Assembly: GCA_020632975.1 (NCBI GenBank)
Contig: JACKEL010000010.1
Span: 149,227 to 213,226 of the forward strand
Direction: 5' to 3'
DNA from: Myxococcales bacterium
Lineage (GTDB): Bacteria; Myxococcota_C; UBA6777
Length of the DNA: 64,000 nt
Below are positions 27,720-37,340 of the stretch, in pieces; positions within the stretch are counted from its first letter, which is position 1; the number at the start of each line of letters is the position of its first letter. Under the pieces are notes generated by a model. It did not search any database. It saw only the letters and a program-made list of their open reading frames with translations, and was not told the origin of the DNA. The position numbers and the translations under genes were made by a program.

Positions 27720-30700
27720 ATGAGTCCATACCAAGTCCTCGAAACCATCTACGAAGGCCCGTACACCACGGTATTTCGTGCGATGCGCAAGGAAGAAACA
27801 ACCCCCGTCATCCTAAAGACCCTAACACCTGACTCTCCAAATGTGGGACGACAACGCGATCTCCAAAGAGAGTTCGAACTCGTCAAACCCCTTAAACACC
27901 CGAACTTGATCCATTTTGACGAACTGATCGACTTTAACGGGCTTCCCGCCATCGTGATGCCCGATACACAAAGTCATTCCTTGCTGCGACTCATCGAACA
28001 CCGTCCCCTCCCCCTCAAAGAGTTTTTTACGATCGCCGTCCCGCTGACACGGGCGCTTGAGGTCTTGCACAAACATCACCTCGTCCACAAAGACCTCAAC
28101 CCCCAAAATGTGATCATCACGCCCGACCTCGATCTGGTCCAACTCATCGACTTTGGCACCACCCAACGCCTTGGGCGCGACGGCCAAGAACTCGTTTCTC
28201 TTGGATACATCCAAGGAACGCTGCGTTACATATCGCCCGAACAAACGGGGCGGATGAACCGCGCCGTTGATTATCGGACAGACTTTTACGCGCTGGGTGC
28301 GACTTTTTATCACATGCTCGCAGGACATCCCCCCTTCGTCACCGACGAAACCAGCGAACTGATCTATGCCCACCTCGCCCGTGATCCCAAACCACTCGAT
28401 ATCCCCGCAACCCTCAACAAACTCATCTTCAAGTTGATGGCCAAACAAGCGGAAGATCGCTACCAAAGCGCGACAGGGCTCCTTCACGACTTGCAGAAAG
28501 CACAGCAATACTTCCAAGAGACCGAGGAGATCCCCGACTTTCCGCTCGCACTCCACGATGAAGCTGGATACTTCCGCATCCCCCAAAAACTCTACGGACG
28601 CGATGAACAGATCCACACGCTGATCGATACTTTCCAACACGCCCAACGTGGCGAACACGCCTTGCTTTTTATCAATGGTGCTCCAGGTATTGGAAAGTCC
28701 TCGCTCGCACGTGAACTGTACAAACTTCTGCCCGAATCCTCGGCCTACTTTGTCGCAGGAAAGTACGAAGAGTTCACGCGCTCGACGCCCTACAGCGCGC
28801 TGCTTCAGGCTTTACGAGCTCTTTTTCGACAGCTTCTCACAGAGCCCGAACACAAGATCGCAGCACGCAAACAAGTGCTTCAAGAAGCGCTTTCTCCTAA
28901 TGGTGCGGTGCTTACAGAGGTTCTACCCGATCTCACATTGTTGATTGGTCCACAGCCCGAAGTCCCGCCACTCCCGCCCGCGGACGCTCAAAACCGCTTC
29001 AATGAAGCGATGTACAGCCTGATCTCAAACCTCGCTGCCGCAGAACACCCGATCGTACTTTTCCTAGACGATCTTCAGTGGGCAGATCGCGCAAGCCTCG
29101 GTCTTCTCAGCATCTTGATGCGTCCCTCCTCGCAAGGTGGACTGCTGATCCTTGGTGGCTACCGCGACAACGAAGTGGACGAAACGCACCCACTTTCTCT
29201 GACCCTCGAAGACATGAAAAAAGTGGGCCGTCGTTGGGAGACCTTGACTCTTTCGCCCCTAACGACCGAGGATACCAACCAACTCCTTAGTGAAACCCTG
29301 CTTCAGCCCGCCAGCCAAACCCTCCCCTTGGCGCAAGTCCTCCAACACAAAACGCTGGGGAATCCGTTCTTTCTCAACCAGCTTCTTCAGCGACTGGTGG
29401 ACGACAAACTGATCCACTACGAAAAAGGCTGGACTTGGGAGACCAAAGCCATCCAAGACGTCGCAGTGACCGAGAATGTCGTTGCTTTTATGGCGGAACG
29501 CATCTCGCATATCCACGCAGAAAGCCAAGCCCTCCTCAAACATGCCGCATGCATCGGGGCCATCTTTGATATCGATCTCCTCGCCTCGTTGATGCAGCGA
29601 ACTCCCCGACATATCGAGGAACTTTGCCAAGAGCCCATCGAAGAAGGCATGTTGGTGATCCGCGAAGATGTCCCGATGTTCGTCCATGACCGCGTACAAG
29701 AAGCGGCCTACTCGCTCCTTGAAGCCAACGAAGCCCAAGAGATCCACACACGCATCGCCTCGCATCTGCTCAAACACGCACCAGAGAGCCTTTCCACAGA
29801 GCAGTTGTTCCAACTGGTGAACCACCTCAACGACGCTGGCAATCTGCAACAAGACCCCATCCTGTCCCAAGCCAAACTCATGCGTAACCTCGAAGCCGCA
29901 CAACGTGCCCTTCATGCCTCGGCTTTTGAACAAGCCCTGCGATATGCAGAACAAGGCATCGCGCTCCTCACCCCCGGCTCTTGGGACACACAGTACGATA
30001 TCGCATCCCAACTCCATATCCTTCAAATCGAAGGATACTATCTGATCCAAGACCTAGAAAAATTCCATAGCCTTTTTGAAACACTGATCGATCGCGTCCA
30101 AACCACCGAGCAACGCTCCAAACTCTACAACCTCAAGTTTGACTCCTACCTCAACGCAAGCCAGTTCAACGAGGCCATCACACTCGGTCTTCAAATCGCC
30201 AAGGAGCTGGGTGTCGATCTTCCTCAAGAACCCAAGGCAGTGGAAGCCAAGATCGGCGAGGAACTTGGCCGAACAACCGAACTGATGGGCCACCGACAAC
30301 CCGAAGATCTGATCGACTTGCCCGCGATGGAAGATCCCAAGATCGCAGCGGTCACCTTGATGCTTTTCCAGTTGGGGCCAGCATCTTATGTGAGCGGACG
30401 CGGCGATCTCTACGCTCTTTTCGCCATCAAGAACCTCAACTTGACCCTCGAATACGGCAACGGCCCGATGGCGCCCGCGATCTACGGAATCTACTCAAGC
30501 ATCGAAAACAACATGATGGGCAACAGCCCACGCGCCTATGCTTTCAGCCAGTTGGGTATCCGCACAGACGAAAAGCAAGGTGGCCGTCTCAAGACCATCG
30601 CGCTGTATATGGACTGTTGGTTTATCAACCACTGGGTCGGGCTCCCTCACAAAAATATCGCGCTGCATTACGAAGGCGCCCAAGCAGGTTTCGACGTAGG

Positions 30701-32969
30701 CAACATCACCTTCGGTTGTTATCACCTCGCGTCTCCGTCTGTCTTTACCGTCATGATCGGGATGCCGCTCAAAGAAGCCCTCAACGAGATCAACCGTTGC
30801 ATCAAGTGGATCGACCAACGCGTTTACACGGCTTACTCACAGTCTCTGATCTATCGACAGTTGGTCAAAGCCCTGATGGGCCAAACCATCGATCCCTTCT
30901 CGATGACCGACGAGACCTACGACGAACAACGCGACCTTGCCTGTGTCCTCGACAGTGAAAATGTCACCCAAGTGGCTTACTACTACGCTGCCAAAACCAC
31001 CCTTTACTTTTGGCACGAAGACTTTGAAAAAGCCGTAGAGTTCGGCAAAAAAGGTATGCAGTATGCGGCTGCCTTTGGTGCGCAACCAGGCGAACCTGAA
31101 CTCACACTTTATTATGGACTCTCGCTCATCGCCCAAGCCCACGCGACCTCCAACGAGGAGACGCGCAAAGAACTGTTTGAAGAAGCCCAGCAGATCAAAG
31201 AAAAGGTCACGAAGTGGGCCTCGGTCAACCCTGACCACTATGCCCACAAAGCCGCACTGTTGCAGGCAGGGGTGGCGCACCTCCAAGGCGAAACACTCCA
31301 AGCTTTGCAACTTTACCGCGAAGCGATCCACGGCGCCAAAGAACACAACTTCCCGCACCACGTGGCTTTGGGACACGAACTTGCAGCACAACTGCATGTC
31401 TCGCTTCAAGATCAGCTTGCCGCCCGCAGTTATCTTCAAGAAGCGTTGATTGGCTACGAAAGCTGGGGCAGCAAACACAAGCTCAAGCTCCTTTTGCAAC
31501 GAAGCTCCAAGCTCCAACTGCGGACCCGCCCTCACCGCCACAAAGACTCCAGCCTTGATACCACCCGAGATCTCGCGCTTGAGATGCTTGATATGGATGC
31601 CGTTTTTCGCGCAGCACAGTCGATCTCTAGCGAGATCCATTTGGAAAATGCGCTTGATCAAGTCATGCGAACGCTGTTGGAAAACACAGGGGCCCAACGC
31701 GGTGACTTGATGCTTTTGCGCGATGGTGCCTTGATGATCTTTGCATCGCGTCTTGGCGAGAACCCGCAAACACAGCTCCAGATCCGCCCCCTCGATCAAC
31801 AAAGCAACCTACCCACCTCGATGATCGCTTATGTACGGCGAACCAAAGACAGCGTCGTACTTGGAGATGCCGCAAAGTCCGAGCAGTTTGGGCACGACGC
31901 CTACATCGCCACCCAACAAGTTCGCTCGATCTTGTGTGTACCTCTGCTCAAACAAGGCCAACTGAATGGCGTGATCTACCTCGAAAACAACCTAACCACG
32001 GACGCTTTCACGCCTGACCGTATCGAGTTGGTGCGACTGATCGCAGCACAAGCCGCCGTCTCTATCGAAAATGCCCGACTCTACGAACACCAAGTCGAGT
32101 TGACACGATCTTATAGCCGTTTTGTTCCGCCCGAATACTTGGACTTTTTGAACAAATCAAGCATCACCCAAGTTCAACTGGGTGACCACGTGAGTAAAGA
32201 GATGTCTGTGATGTTTTCGGATATTCGTGGTTTTACAACGATGTCAGAACAACTCACAGCACAGCAAAACTTCGACTTTATCAACGCCTACCTCCAACAA
32301 GTCACCCCTTGTATTCGCGAACAAGCAGGCATCGTGATCAAGTACCTTGGAGATGGTGTCATGGCGGTGTTCCCGCGTCATCCTGACGATGCCATCGAAG
32401 CAAGCGTACAAAAACTGCGCAGACTCTCAGACTTCAACGCACGTATGACCCGCGATGGTTGGCCACGACTGCGCATCGGAATCGGCCTTCACATCGGCCA
32501 CATGATGGTCGGTGTCATGGGTGAAGAAAGCCGTATGCAAACAGACGCCCTCTCAGACAACGTCAACCTCACAGCCCGCCTCGAAGGGCTCACCAAATAC
32601 TACGGTGCCGCCTTGGTGATCAGCGAAGAGATGCGCTCGCGTCTCTCTCACCCAGAACGCTATCCCATGCGCTATCTCGACCAAGTCATCGTCAAAGGGC
32701 GCCTTAGTCCCATCAAGATCTACGAAGTCCTTGAAGGACTCCCCACCGAAGAAAGCACGCAAAAACAGGCCACGATCCATCTTTTTGAAGAAGCGATCCA
32801 ACACTACCAAGCCGCAGACTTCGAGAAAGCGCAAAAGGCCTTTGAAGCCGTCCTCCAAGCTCATCCCAAAGATCGCGCGCCTGCCATCTATCTCGAACGT
32901 ATGCAGTCTCTCCAGATGCAAGGACTCCCTGACAACTGGAAAGGCATCTGGTCCATGACGGAAAAGTAA
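27720..32969 (+). CDS. Ser/Thr kinase-AAA-TPR-GAF-adenylate cyclase fusion
   Basis: The product is 1749 residues. Domain order: a protein kinase (about 1-275) with HKDLNPQNVII near 123 and LIDFGTTQRL near 145; an AAA_16/NTPase domain with GAPGIGKSS near 320 and FLDDLQWADR near 447; a long helical TPR-like region (about 700-1280); a GAF domain (about 1290-1460); a class III cyclase (about 1490-1660) with metal Asp in FSDIRGFT and YLGDG; and a C-terminal TPR (about 1685-1720). The Lys in IKYLGDG and Asp in TDALSDNVN fit ATP selectivity. Similar giant kinases usually end in a histidine kinase, so ending in a cyclase is unusual. ATG at 27720 has GGAG nine bases upstream; an upstream ATG at 27690 was not chosen. 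Confidence 0.88.
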   Translation: MSPYQVLETIYEGPYTTVFRAMRKEETTPVILKTLTPDSPNVGRQRDLQREFELVKPLKHPNLIHFDELIDFNGLPAIVMPDTQSHSLLRLIEHRPLPLKEFFTIAVPLTRALEVLHKHHLVHKDLNPQNVIITPDLDLVQLIDFGTTQRLGRDGQELVSLGYIQGTLRYISPEQTGRMNRAVDYRTDFYALGATFYHMLAGHPPFVTDETSELIYAHLARDPKPLDIPATLNKLIFKLMAKQAEDRYQSATGLLHDLQKAQQYFQETEEIPDFPLALHDEAGYFRIPQKLYGRDEQIHTLIDTFQHAQRGEHALLFINGAPGIGKSSLARELYKLLPESSAYFVAGKYEEFTRSTPYSALLQALRALFRQLLTEPEHKIAARKQVLQEALSPNGAVLTEVLPDLTLLIGPQPEVPPLPPADAQNRFNEAMYSLISNLAAAEHPIVLFLDDLQWADRASLGLLSILMRPSSQGGLLILGGYRDNEVDETHPLSLTLEDMKKVGRRWETLTLSPLTTEDTNQLLSETLLQPASQTLPLAQVLQHKTLGNPFFLNQLLQRLVDDKLIHYEKGWTWETKAIQDVAVTENVVAFMAERISHIHAESQALLKHAACIGAIFDIDLLASLMQRTPRHIEELCQEPIEEGMLVIREDVPMFVHDRVQEAAYSLLEANEAQEIHTRIASHLLKHAPESLSTEQLFQLVNHLNDAGNLQQDPILSQAKLMRNLEAAQRALHASAFEQALRYAEQGIALLTPGSWDTQYDIASQLHILQIEGYYLIQDLEKFHSLFETLIDRVQTTEQRSKLYNLKFDSYLNASQFNEAITLGLQIAKELGVDLPQEPKAVEAKIGEELGRTTELMGHRQPEDLIDLPAMEDPKIAAVTLMLFQLGPASYVSGRGDLYALFAIKNLNLTLEYGNGPMAPAIYGIYSSIENNMMGNSPRAYAFSQLGIRTDEKQGGRLKTIALYMDCWFINHWVGLPHKNIALHYEGAQAGFDVGNITFGCYHLASPSVFTVMIGMPLKEALNEINRCIKWIDQRVYTAYSQSLIYRQLVKALMGQTIDPFSMTDETYDEQRDLACVLDSENVTQVAYYYAAKTTLYFWHEDFEKAVEFGKKGMQYAAAFGAQPGEPELTLYYGLSLIAQAHATSNEETRKELFEEAQQIKEKVTKWASVNPDHYAHKAALLQAGVAHLQGETLQALQLYREAIHGAKEHNFPHHVALGHELAAQLHVSLQDQLAARSYLQEALIGYESWGSKHKLKLLLQRSSKLQLRTRPHRHKDSSLDTTRDLALEMLDMDAVFRAAQSISSEIHLENALDQVMRTLLENTGAQRGDLMLLRDGALMIFASRLGENPQTQLQIRPLDQQSNLPTSMIAYVRRTKDSVVLGDAAKSEQFGHDAYIATQQVRSILCVPLLKQGQLNGVIYLENNLTTDAFTPDRIELVRLIAAQAAVSIENARLYEHQVELTRSYSRFVPPEYLDFLNKSSITQVQLGDHVSKEMSVMFSDIRGFTTMSEQLTAQQNFDFINAYLQQVTPCIREQAGIVIKYLGDGVMAVFPRHPDDAIEASVQKLRRLSDFNARMTRDGWPRLRIGIGLHIGHMMVGVMGEESRMQTDALSDNVNLTARLEGLTKYYGAALVISEEMRSRLSHPERYPMRYLDQVIVKGRLSPIKIYEVLEGLPTEESTQKQATIHLFEEAIQHYQAADFEKAQKAFEAVLQAHPKDRAPAIYLERMQSLQMQGLPDNWKGIWSMTEK

Positions 32970-33087
32970 TCCCTCCTCCACGCTGTCTTCCGTTCTTCCT
33001 TTCCTTTGTCCGTCACATTGTAAAAAACCCTAAAAATATACCGAGATATGCCACTTCGTCCAAATCTCCCAGATGCGCGCCATATCC

Positions 33088-33116
33088 TTGTCATCTTGGT
33101 TTTCATGGTGTAGAAC
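33088..33116 (+). promoter_or_regulatory. Candidate promoter for the FIST/histidine kinase operon
   Basis: TTGTCA (33088-33093), 17-base spacer, TAGAAC (33111-33116). It lies about 90 bases upstream of the FIST gene start, in a 237-base gap with no other feature. Confidence 0.45.
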
Positions 33117-33206
33117 TGTCGAAGGGTCCGCTTTTTGAGAAGTTCTTCCAAAAGTAGGGGTTGGAAAAACAACTCAAAAACTTTTGTTTCCGTTGAGGGG
33201 AAAACG

Positions 33207-34454
33207 ATGAAGATCGCAACATCATGGGCTTCGGCCTCAGATCAAACTTCCATTGAGAAAGCTTACAGCGCGCTCGAACAACAATTGGGAGGCACACCAA
33301 ACTATCTTTACCTCTCTTGTTCTGTCGAAGACTCCATCGAAGAGATCTCGCGCGCACTCAAAAAGCTAGCACCGCACATACCTTTGCATGGAAGCACTTC
33401 TTGCTTGGGTTCGATGACAGAACAAGGCGTTCATAACCAAGATGGCCGTGGGATCGCCATCTTCGGGATCTTGGACCCTGTGGGCGGATATGGCGTGGGA
33501 GCCGCTCAGATCCAACACGATGCAAAGACAGCTGCAAAAGAAGCCGTTGAAGCAGCCCTTGCGATGGCCGACTGCCCTGGTGAGGTCCCTTCGATGGTGT
33601 GGATGACCTCGGCCCCAGGCCATGAAGAAGCTGCGATCGCAGGGATCGCTGAGATCTTGGGCGACGATGTCCCCGTCACAGGCGGAAGTTCCGCAGACAA
33701 CACCGTCAGCGGTTTGTGGAAACAGTGCGTCCAAGACCGGATCTACACCAACGCAGTGGTCCTCACAGTGCTGTTCCCTTCCACAGAAGTGATCTTTGCC
33801 TTCCACAGCGGTTACGAACCCACAGAACAAAAAGGCGTCGTGACCAAGATGGGCACCCTCGACAACGAAGGAAACCTCGATGAATCGGCCTTGGAAGGAC
33901 GTATGGTCTTGGAGATCGATCACCGCCCTGCCATGGAAGTGTACAACGAGTGGTGTGGGGGCATCCTCGACGATGTGGTGTCCACAGGAGGCAACATCCT
34001 CACACGCACGACACTTTATCCACTTGGACGAGTGGCTGGGCACGTCGGCAAGATCCCTTACTTCCAACTCTCTCATCCTGACTCTGCGACCGAGCGCGGT
34101 GCTTTTACCGCCTTTTCGAACATTTGTGTGGGCGACGAACTTGTCTTGATGCACGGCACTGTGGAAAGCCTCATCACACGGGCAGGACGGGTCGCCGCCT
34201 CGACCCTCGATACCCACGGAATCGACCACAAAGATATCGCAGGGGCTTTGGTTGTCTATTGCGCTGGTTGTATGTTGACTGTGCGCGAACGCCTTGGCGA
34301 GGTGGTCGATGGTTTGAAACAAGCCCTCCCTCAAACACCTTTTCTTGGCATCTATACCTTCGGAGAACAGGGTTGTTTTCTTGGAGGCGAAAATCGTCAT
34401 GGTAATCTGATGATTTCTGTTTTACTTTTCCGCAAAAGCGAGACGACTTTCTAA
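33207..34454 (+). CDS. FIST-domain sensory protein
   Basis: The product is 415 residues. It resembles FIST N plus FIST C proteins: LSCSVEDSIEEISRALKKL and HGSTSCLGSMTEQGV in the N-terminal domain, GDDVPVTGGSSADN at the domain junction, and AFSNICVGDELVLMHGT, LVVYCAGCMLTVRERL and FLGIYTFGEQGCFLGG in the C-terminal domain. FIST domains are thought to bind small ligands such as amino acids and pass the signal to kinases. There is no membrane segment, so the protein is cytoplasmic. ATG at 33207 has GAGGGGAAAA upstream. The histidine kinase gene starts 33 bases after it, so the two likely form a sensor-kinase pair. Confidence 0.85.
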   Translation: MKIATSWASASDQTSIEKAYSALEQQLGGTPNYLYLSCSVEDSIEEISRALKKLAPHIPLHGSTSCLGSMTEQGVHNQDGRGIAIFGILDPVGGYGVGAAQIQHDAKTAAKEAVEAALAMADCPGEVPSMVWMTSAPGHEEAAIAGIAEILGDDVPVTGGSSADNTVSGLWKQCVQDRIYTNAVVLTVLFPSTEVIFAFHSGYEPTEQKGVVTKMGTLDNEGNLDESALEGRMVLEIDHRPAMEVYNEWCGGILDDVVSTGGNILTRTTLYPLGRVAGHVGKIPYFQLSHPDSATERGAFTAFSNICVGDELVLMHGTVESLITRAGRVAASTLDTHGIDHKDIAGALVVYCAGCMLTVRERLGEVVDGLKQALPQTPFLGIYTFGEQGCFLGGENRHGNLMISVLLFRKSETTF

Positions 34455-34487
34455 ATCAACGACGGGCCCCTTTCCAAAGAAGATCTG

Positions 34488-37340
34488 ATGACAACACGTT
34501 CTGAACAACTCCTTGAAACTCTTCTGGATCTCGAACGCTCTCGACAGCGCGAGCGAGAACTTCGCATCGAGTCTGAAGCGCTGCTTGAGAGACTTCACCA
34601 ACTCAACCAAGCCAAAGACAACAATGTGTTGTTTTTCGCGCTCATCGATATGTTGCGTGTCGTCATCGACTTCCAAGAAGCTTTCATTCTTCAAAAACAA
34701 GAGGATCAGATCTTCAGAACGATCGCTTCGAGCAGCCCGATCTTTCATGAAACGATATGGCACAACCACTCACTGTTCCAACGCGTCCTAAAAGGCCGTC
34801 CTGCCGCATCTTTCGACGTCGCCTTGATCCCTGAGTGGCAAGAGCAATCCCCCTTGGTTCATCGTTGCGTCAAGTCCGCGCTTCATATCCCCCTAGAGAC
34901 GGGCTTACACGATACGATCCTTGTGATCACACACTCGCAACCACGGCACTTTAGCGCAGGGCACGTCCAACAAGCGCGGCGCTTTTCCCCTCTCGCGTCC
35001 CAAGCCCTGCAAACCCTCAATCTCCAACGTTCTCTCACACAACGCGACCGCTTCTTTCAACTTTCCTTCGACTTGATGGGCATCATCAACTTCTTTGGTT
35101 CATTTCGACAGTTCAATGCCGCATGGTCCCGCGTCCTCGGCTACACGGACGAAGAACTCAAAAACAAGCGCCTGCTCGACCTCGCGCACCCTCTCGATAG
35201 CCCCCAACTCAATCGCTCCTTCGCCCAACTTTCGCAAAATCGAGATGCCCAGATCGAGTGTCGATTTGTCTGCAAAGACGGTAGCTACCGTTGGCTTTCG
35301 TGTAGCTTGGCACCTTACATCGACGAAGGACTTTGTTACATCGTAGCGCGCGATGTCACCGACCGCGTCCAAGCTGAACAACAGCTTTTGCTCCACGCAC
35401 GCAGAGAAACAGACAGCGCCTTCTCTTTCCTCGACGCAGTCCTCGACAACCTTGCTGATGGCTTGTTGGTGACAGACGCCCAAGGCACCGTGCTACGGGC
35501 CAATCCAACCTTTTTCAATATGCTCGATCTCAATGCACAAGACGCCAACCTTGGCCCCACCCTCGAAGGACCGCTACGCGAACTCATCCGCAAGTGCCAA
35601 AACAACCCGCACGAGATCTTCGAAACCGAACTCGAACTCCCAAGACGCCGCATTGGACAAGCCACAGGGACGGGGATCCTTCATCGAAGAGAAGCAAACT
35701 TTGCCCGAGAAAATGGACTACACCCCAAAAGCACGCCCTCCCAAGAAGAGTTGGACGCGTTTCCCTCTTCTTTTCAATATTCCAAACATATCGAGACATC
35801 CGAGCACAACATATTTCAGACAGATGACTTCCTCGGTGTCACCGTTCTTTTGAGAGACATCACCACAGAAAAAGAAGTGGACAAGATGAAAACCGAGTTC
35901 ATCTCCACGGTCTCTCACGAACTGCGCACACCACTCACCTCGATCCTCGGCTTCGCCAAGTTGATTCACAAACGCCTCAATGAGACGATCTTCCCCAATG
36001 TTCAGGCCCAAGCGCAAGACCGCAAACTTCTGCGCGCTGTCGAACAAGTCCGCTCCAACATGGAGATCATCGTCTCAGAAGGCGAACGCTTGACCAGCCT
36101 GATCAATGACGTCCTAGACATCGCCAAGATGGAGTCAGGCAAGCTCGAATGGCACATGCGCCCCATCGATCTCCAAGAGGCCATCCAACGCGCCATCGCC
36201 GCCACACAAAGCTTGCTCGAAGAAAGCGGACTCACCCTAGAAATCGACATCGAAAACGACCTTCCACCCGTGGCAGGCGACCTTGATCGTCTGCTTCAAG
36301 TCCTGATCAACTTGATATCCAATGCCATCAAGTTTACCGAACGAGGCTCCATCATCTGCCGTGTTCGCAAAGTGGCCCGCGAGATCGTCGTAAGCATCAC
36401 AGACACAGGCATCGGCATCCCCAAAGAAGACCTCCACAAAGTCTTCGAAAAGTTCCGTCAGGTGGGAGATACCCTCACAGACAAACCCAAAGGCACGGGC
36501 CTTGGACTCCCCATCTGCAAAGAGATCATCGAGCATCATGACGGACGCATCGGGGTCGAAAGTGAGCTTGGCAAAGGCTCGACCTTCTTCTTTGCGCTCC
36601 CCATCAATCTCCAACAGAGTCTCGAAACCCCGATAATTGGACTTGATGAGCTACTTCAACAGATCGATACTTACAGAGACATCCGCCTCGAACAAAGTCA
36701 ACGCGATCACAAACGCATCTTGCTTGTCGATGACGAGACCACCATCCGCCAGCTCCTTGCACAAGAACTTCAGGTCGAAGATGCCCAGATCATCGAAGCA
36801 TCCGACGGCCCCACAGCGCTCATGCACGCAGAACAAGCAAAGCCCGATCTGATCTTGCTCGATGTGCTTATGCCCAAGATGAGCGGCCTCGAAGTCGCAA
36901 GCCAACTCAAACAACGTGGCCCCTTCTTCCACACCCCCTTGCTTGTCTTGTCGATCATGGAAACCCGCGAAGATGCCTTCGGTTTGGGCGTCGCCAACTA
37001 CTTTACCAAACCCCTTGGCAACCAACTCCTCCAAGAAGCCATCACAGAGTCACTTCAGCACGCACTCGCCCCGCTATCGATCCTGCTTTACGATGAAGCC
37101 CCAGATGCCGCCCAAAGCATCATGCAGCACTTCCAAAAGGCAGGAGACCATGTGGTGTGGTGCTCTACTTTCCAAGACTGTCTCCAGCATATTCAACAAC
37201 ACAAGATCGACATCTTGTTGCTCCATGAACAAAGCGCCAAAAAGTCCGGATTTCTCCGACAACTTCGCGCCCTATCCCTACCCCCCTCTGTACTTTTGAA
37301 GGTCTACCAAACCCCCCTCGATCCCAAGCCGCAAGACTAA
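34488..37340 (+). CDS. Hybrid sensor histidine kinase, GAF-PAS-PAS-HisKA-HATPase-REC-REC-like
   Basis: The product is 950 residues, cytoplasmic. Order: N-terminal coiled coil and GAF-like region (to about 180); PAS (about 184-300) with VLGYTDEELKNKRLLDL; second PAS (about 312-460); HisKA with phospho-acceptor in SHELRTPL near 475; HATPase with NLISNAIKFTE, DTGIGIP and GTGLGLPICKE; receiver with ILLVDDE near 742 and phospho-Asp in ILLDVLMPK near 790. A second receiver-like domain (about 863-940) has DILLLHEQSAKKSG: His sits where the phospho-Asp should be, so it cannot be phosphorylated normally. There is no output domain. The FIST protein upstream is the probable input partner. Its stop codon overlaps that of the convergent solute-binding gene. 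Confidence 0.88.
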   Translation: MTTRSEQLLETLLDLERSRQRERELRIESEALLERLHQLNQAKDNNVLFFALIDMLRVVIDFQEAFILQKQEDQIFRTIASSSPIFHETIWHNHSLFQRVLKGRPAASFDVALIPEWQEQSPLVHRCVKSALHIPLETGLHDTILVITHSQPRHFSAGHVQQARRFSPLASQALQTLNLQRSLTQRDRFFQLSFDLMGIINFFGSFRQFNAAWSRVLGYTDEELKNKRLLDLAHPLDSPQLNRSFAQLSQNRDAQIECRFVCKDGSYRWLSCSLAPYIDEGLCYIVARDVTDRVQAEQQLLLHARRETDSAFSFLDAVLDNLADGLLVTDAQGTVLRANPTFFNMLDLNAQDANLGPTLEGPLRELIRKCQNNPHEIFETELELPRRRIGQATGTGILHRREANFARENGLHPKSTPSQEELDAFPSSFQYSKHIETSEHNIFQTDDFLGVTVLLRDITTEKEVDKMKTEFISTVSHELRTPLTSILGFAKLIHKRLNETIFPNVQAQAQDRKLLRAVEQVRSNMEIIVSEGERLTSLINDVLDIAKMESGKLEWHMRPIDLQEAIQRAIAATQSLLEESGLTLEIDIENDLPPVAGDLDRLLQVLINLISNAIKFTERGSIICRVRKVAREIVVSITDTGIGIPKEDLHKVFEKFRQVGDTLTDKPKGTGLGLPICKEIIEHHDGRIGVESELGKGSTFFFALPINLQQSLETPIIGLDELLQQIDTYRDIRLEQSQRDHKRILLVDDETTIRQLLAQELQVEDAQIIEASDGPTALMHAEQAKPDLILLDVLMPKMSGLEVASQLKQRGPFFHTPLLVLSIMETREDAFGLGVANYFTKPLGNQLLQEAITESLQHALAPLSILLYDEAPDAAQSIMQHFQKAGDHVVWCSTFQDCLQHIQQHKIDILLLHEQSAKKSGFLRQLRALSLPPSVLLKVYQTPLDPKPQD

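Noticed and set aside
30837..31802. 321-codon antisense frame over the kinase-cyclase gene
   Set aside because: Shadow of the sense codons; no motif or ribosome site.
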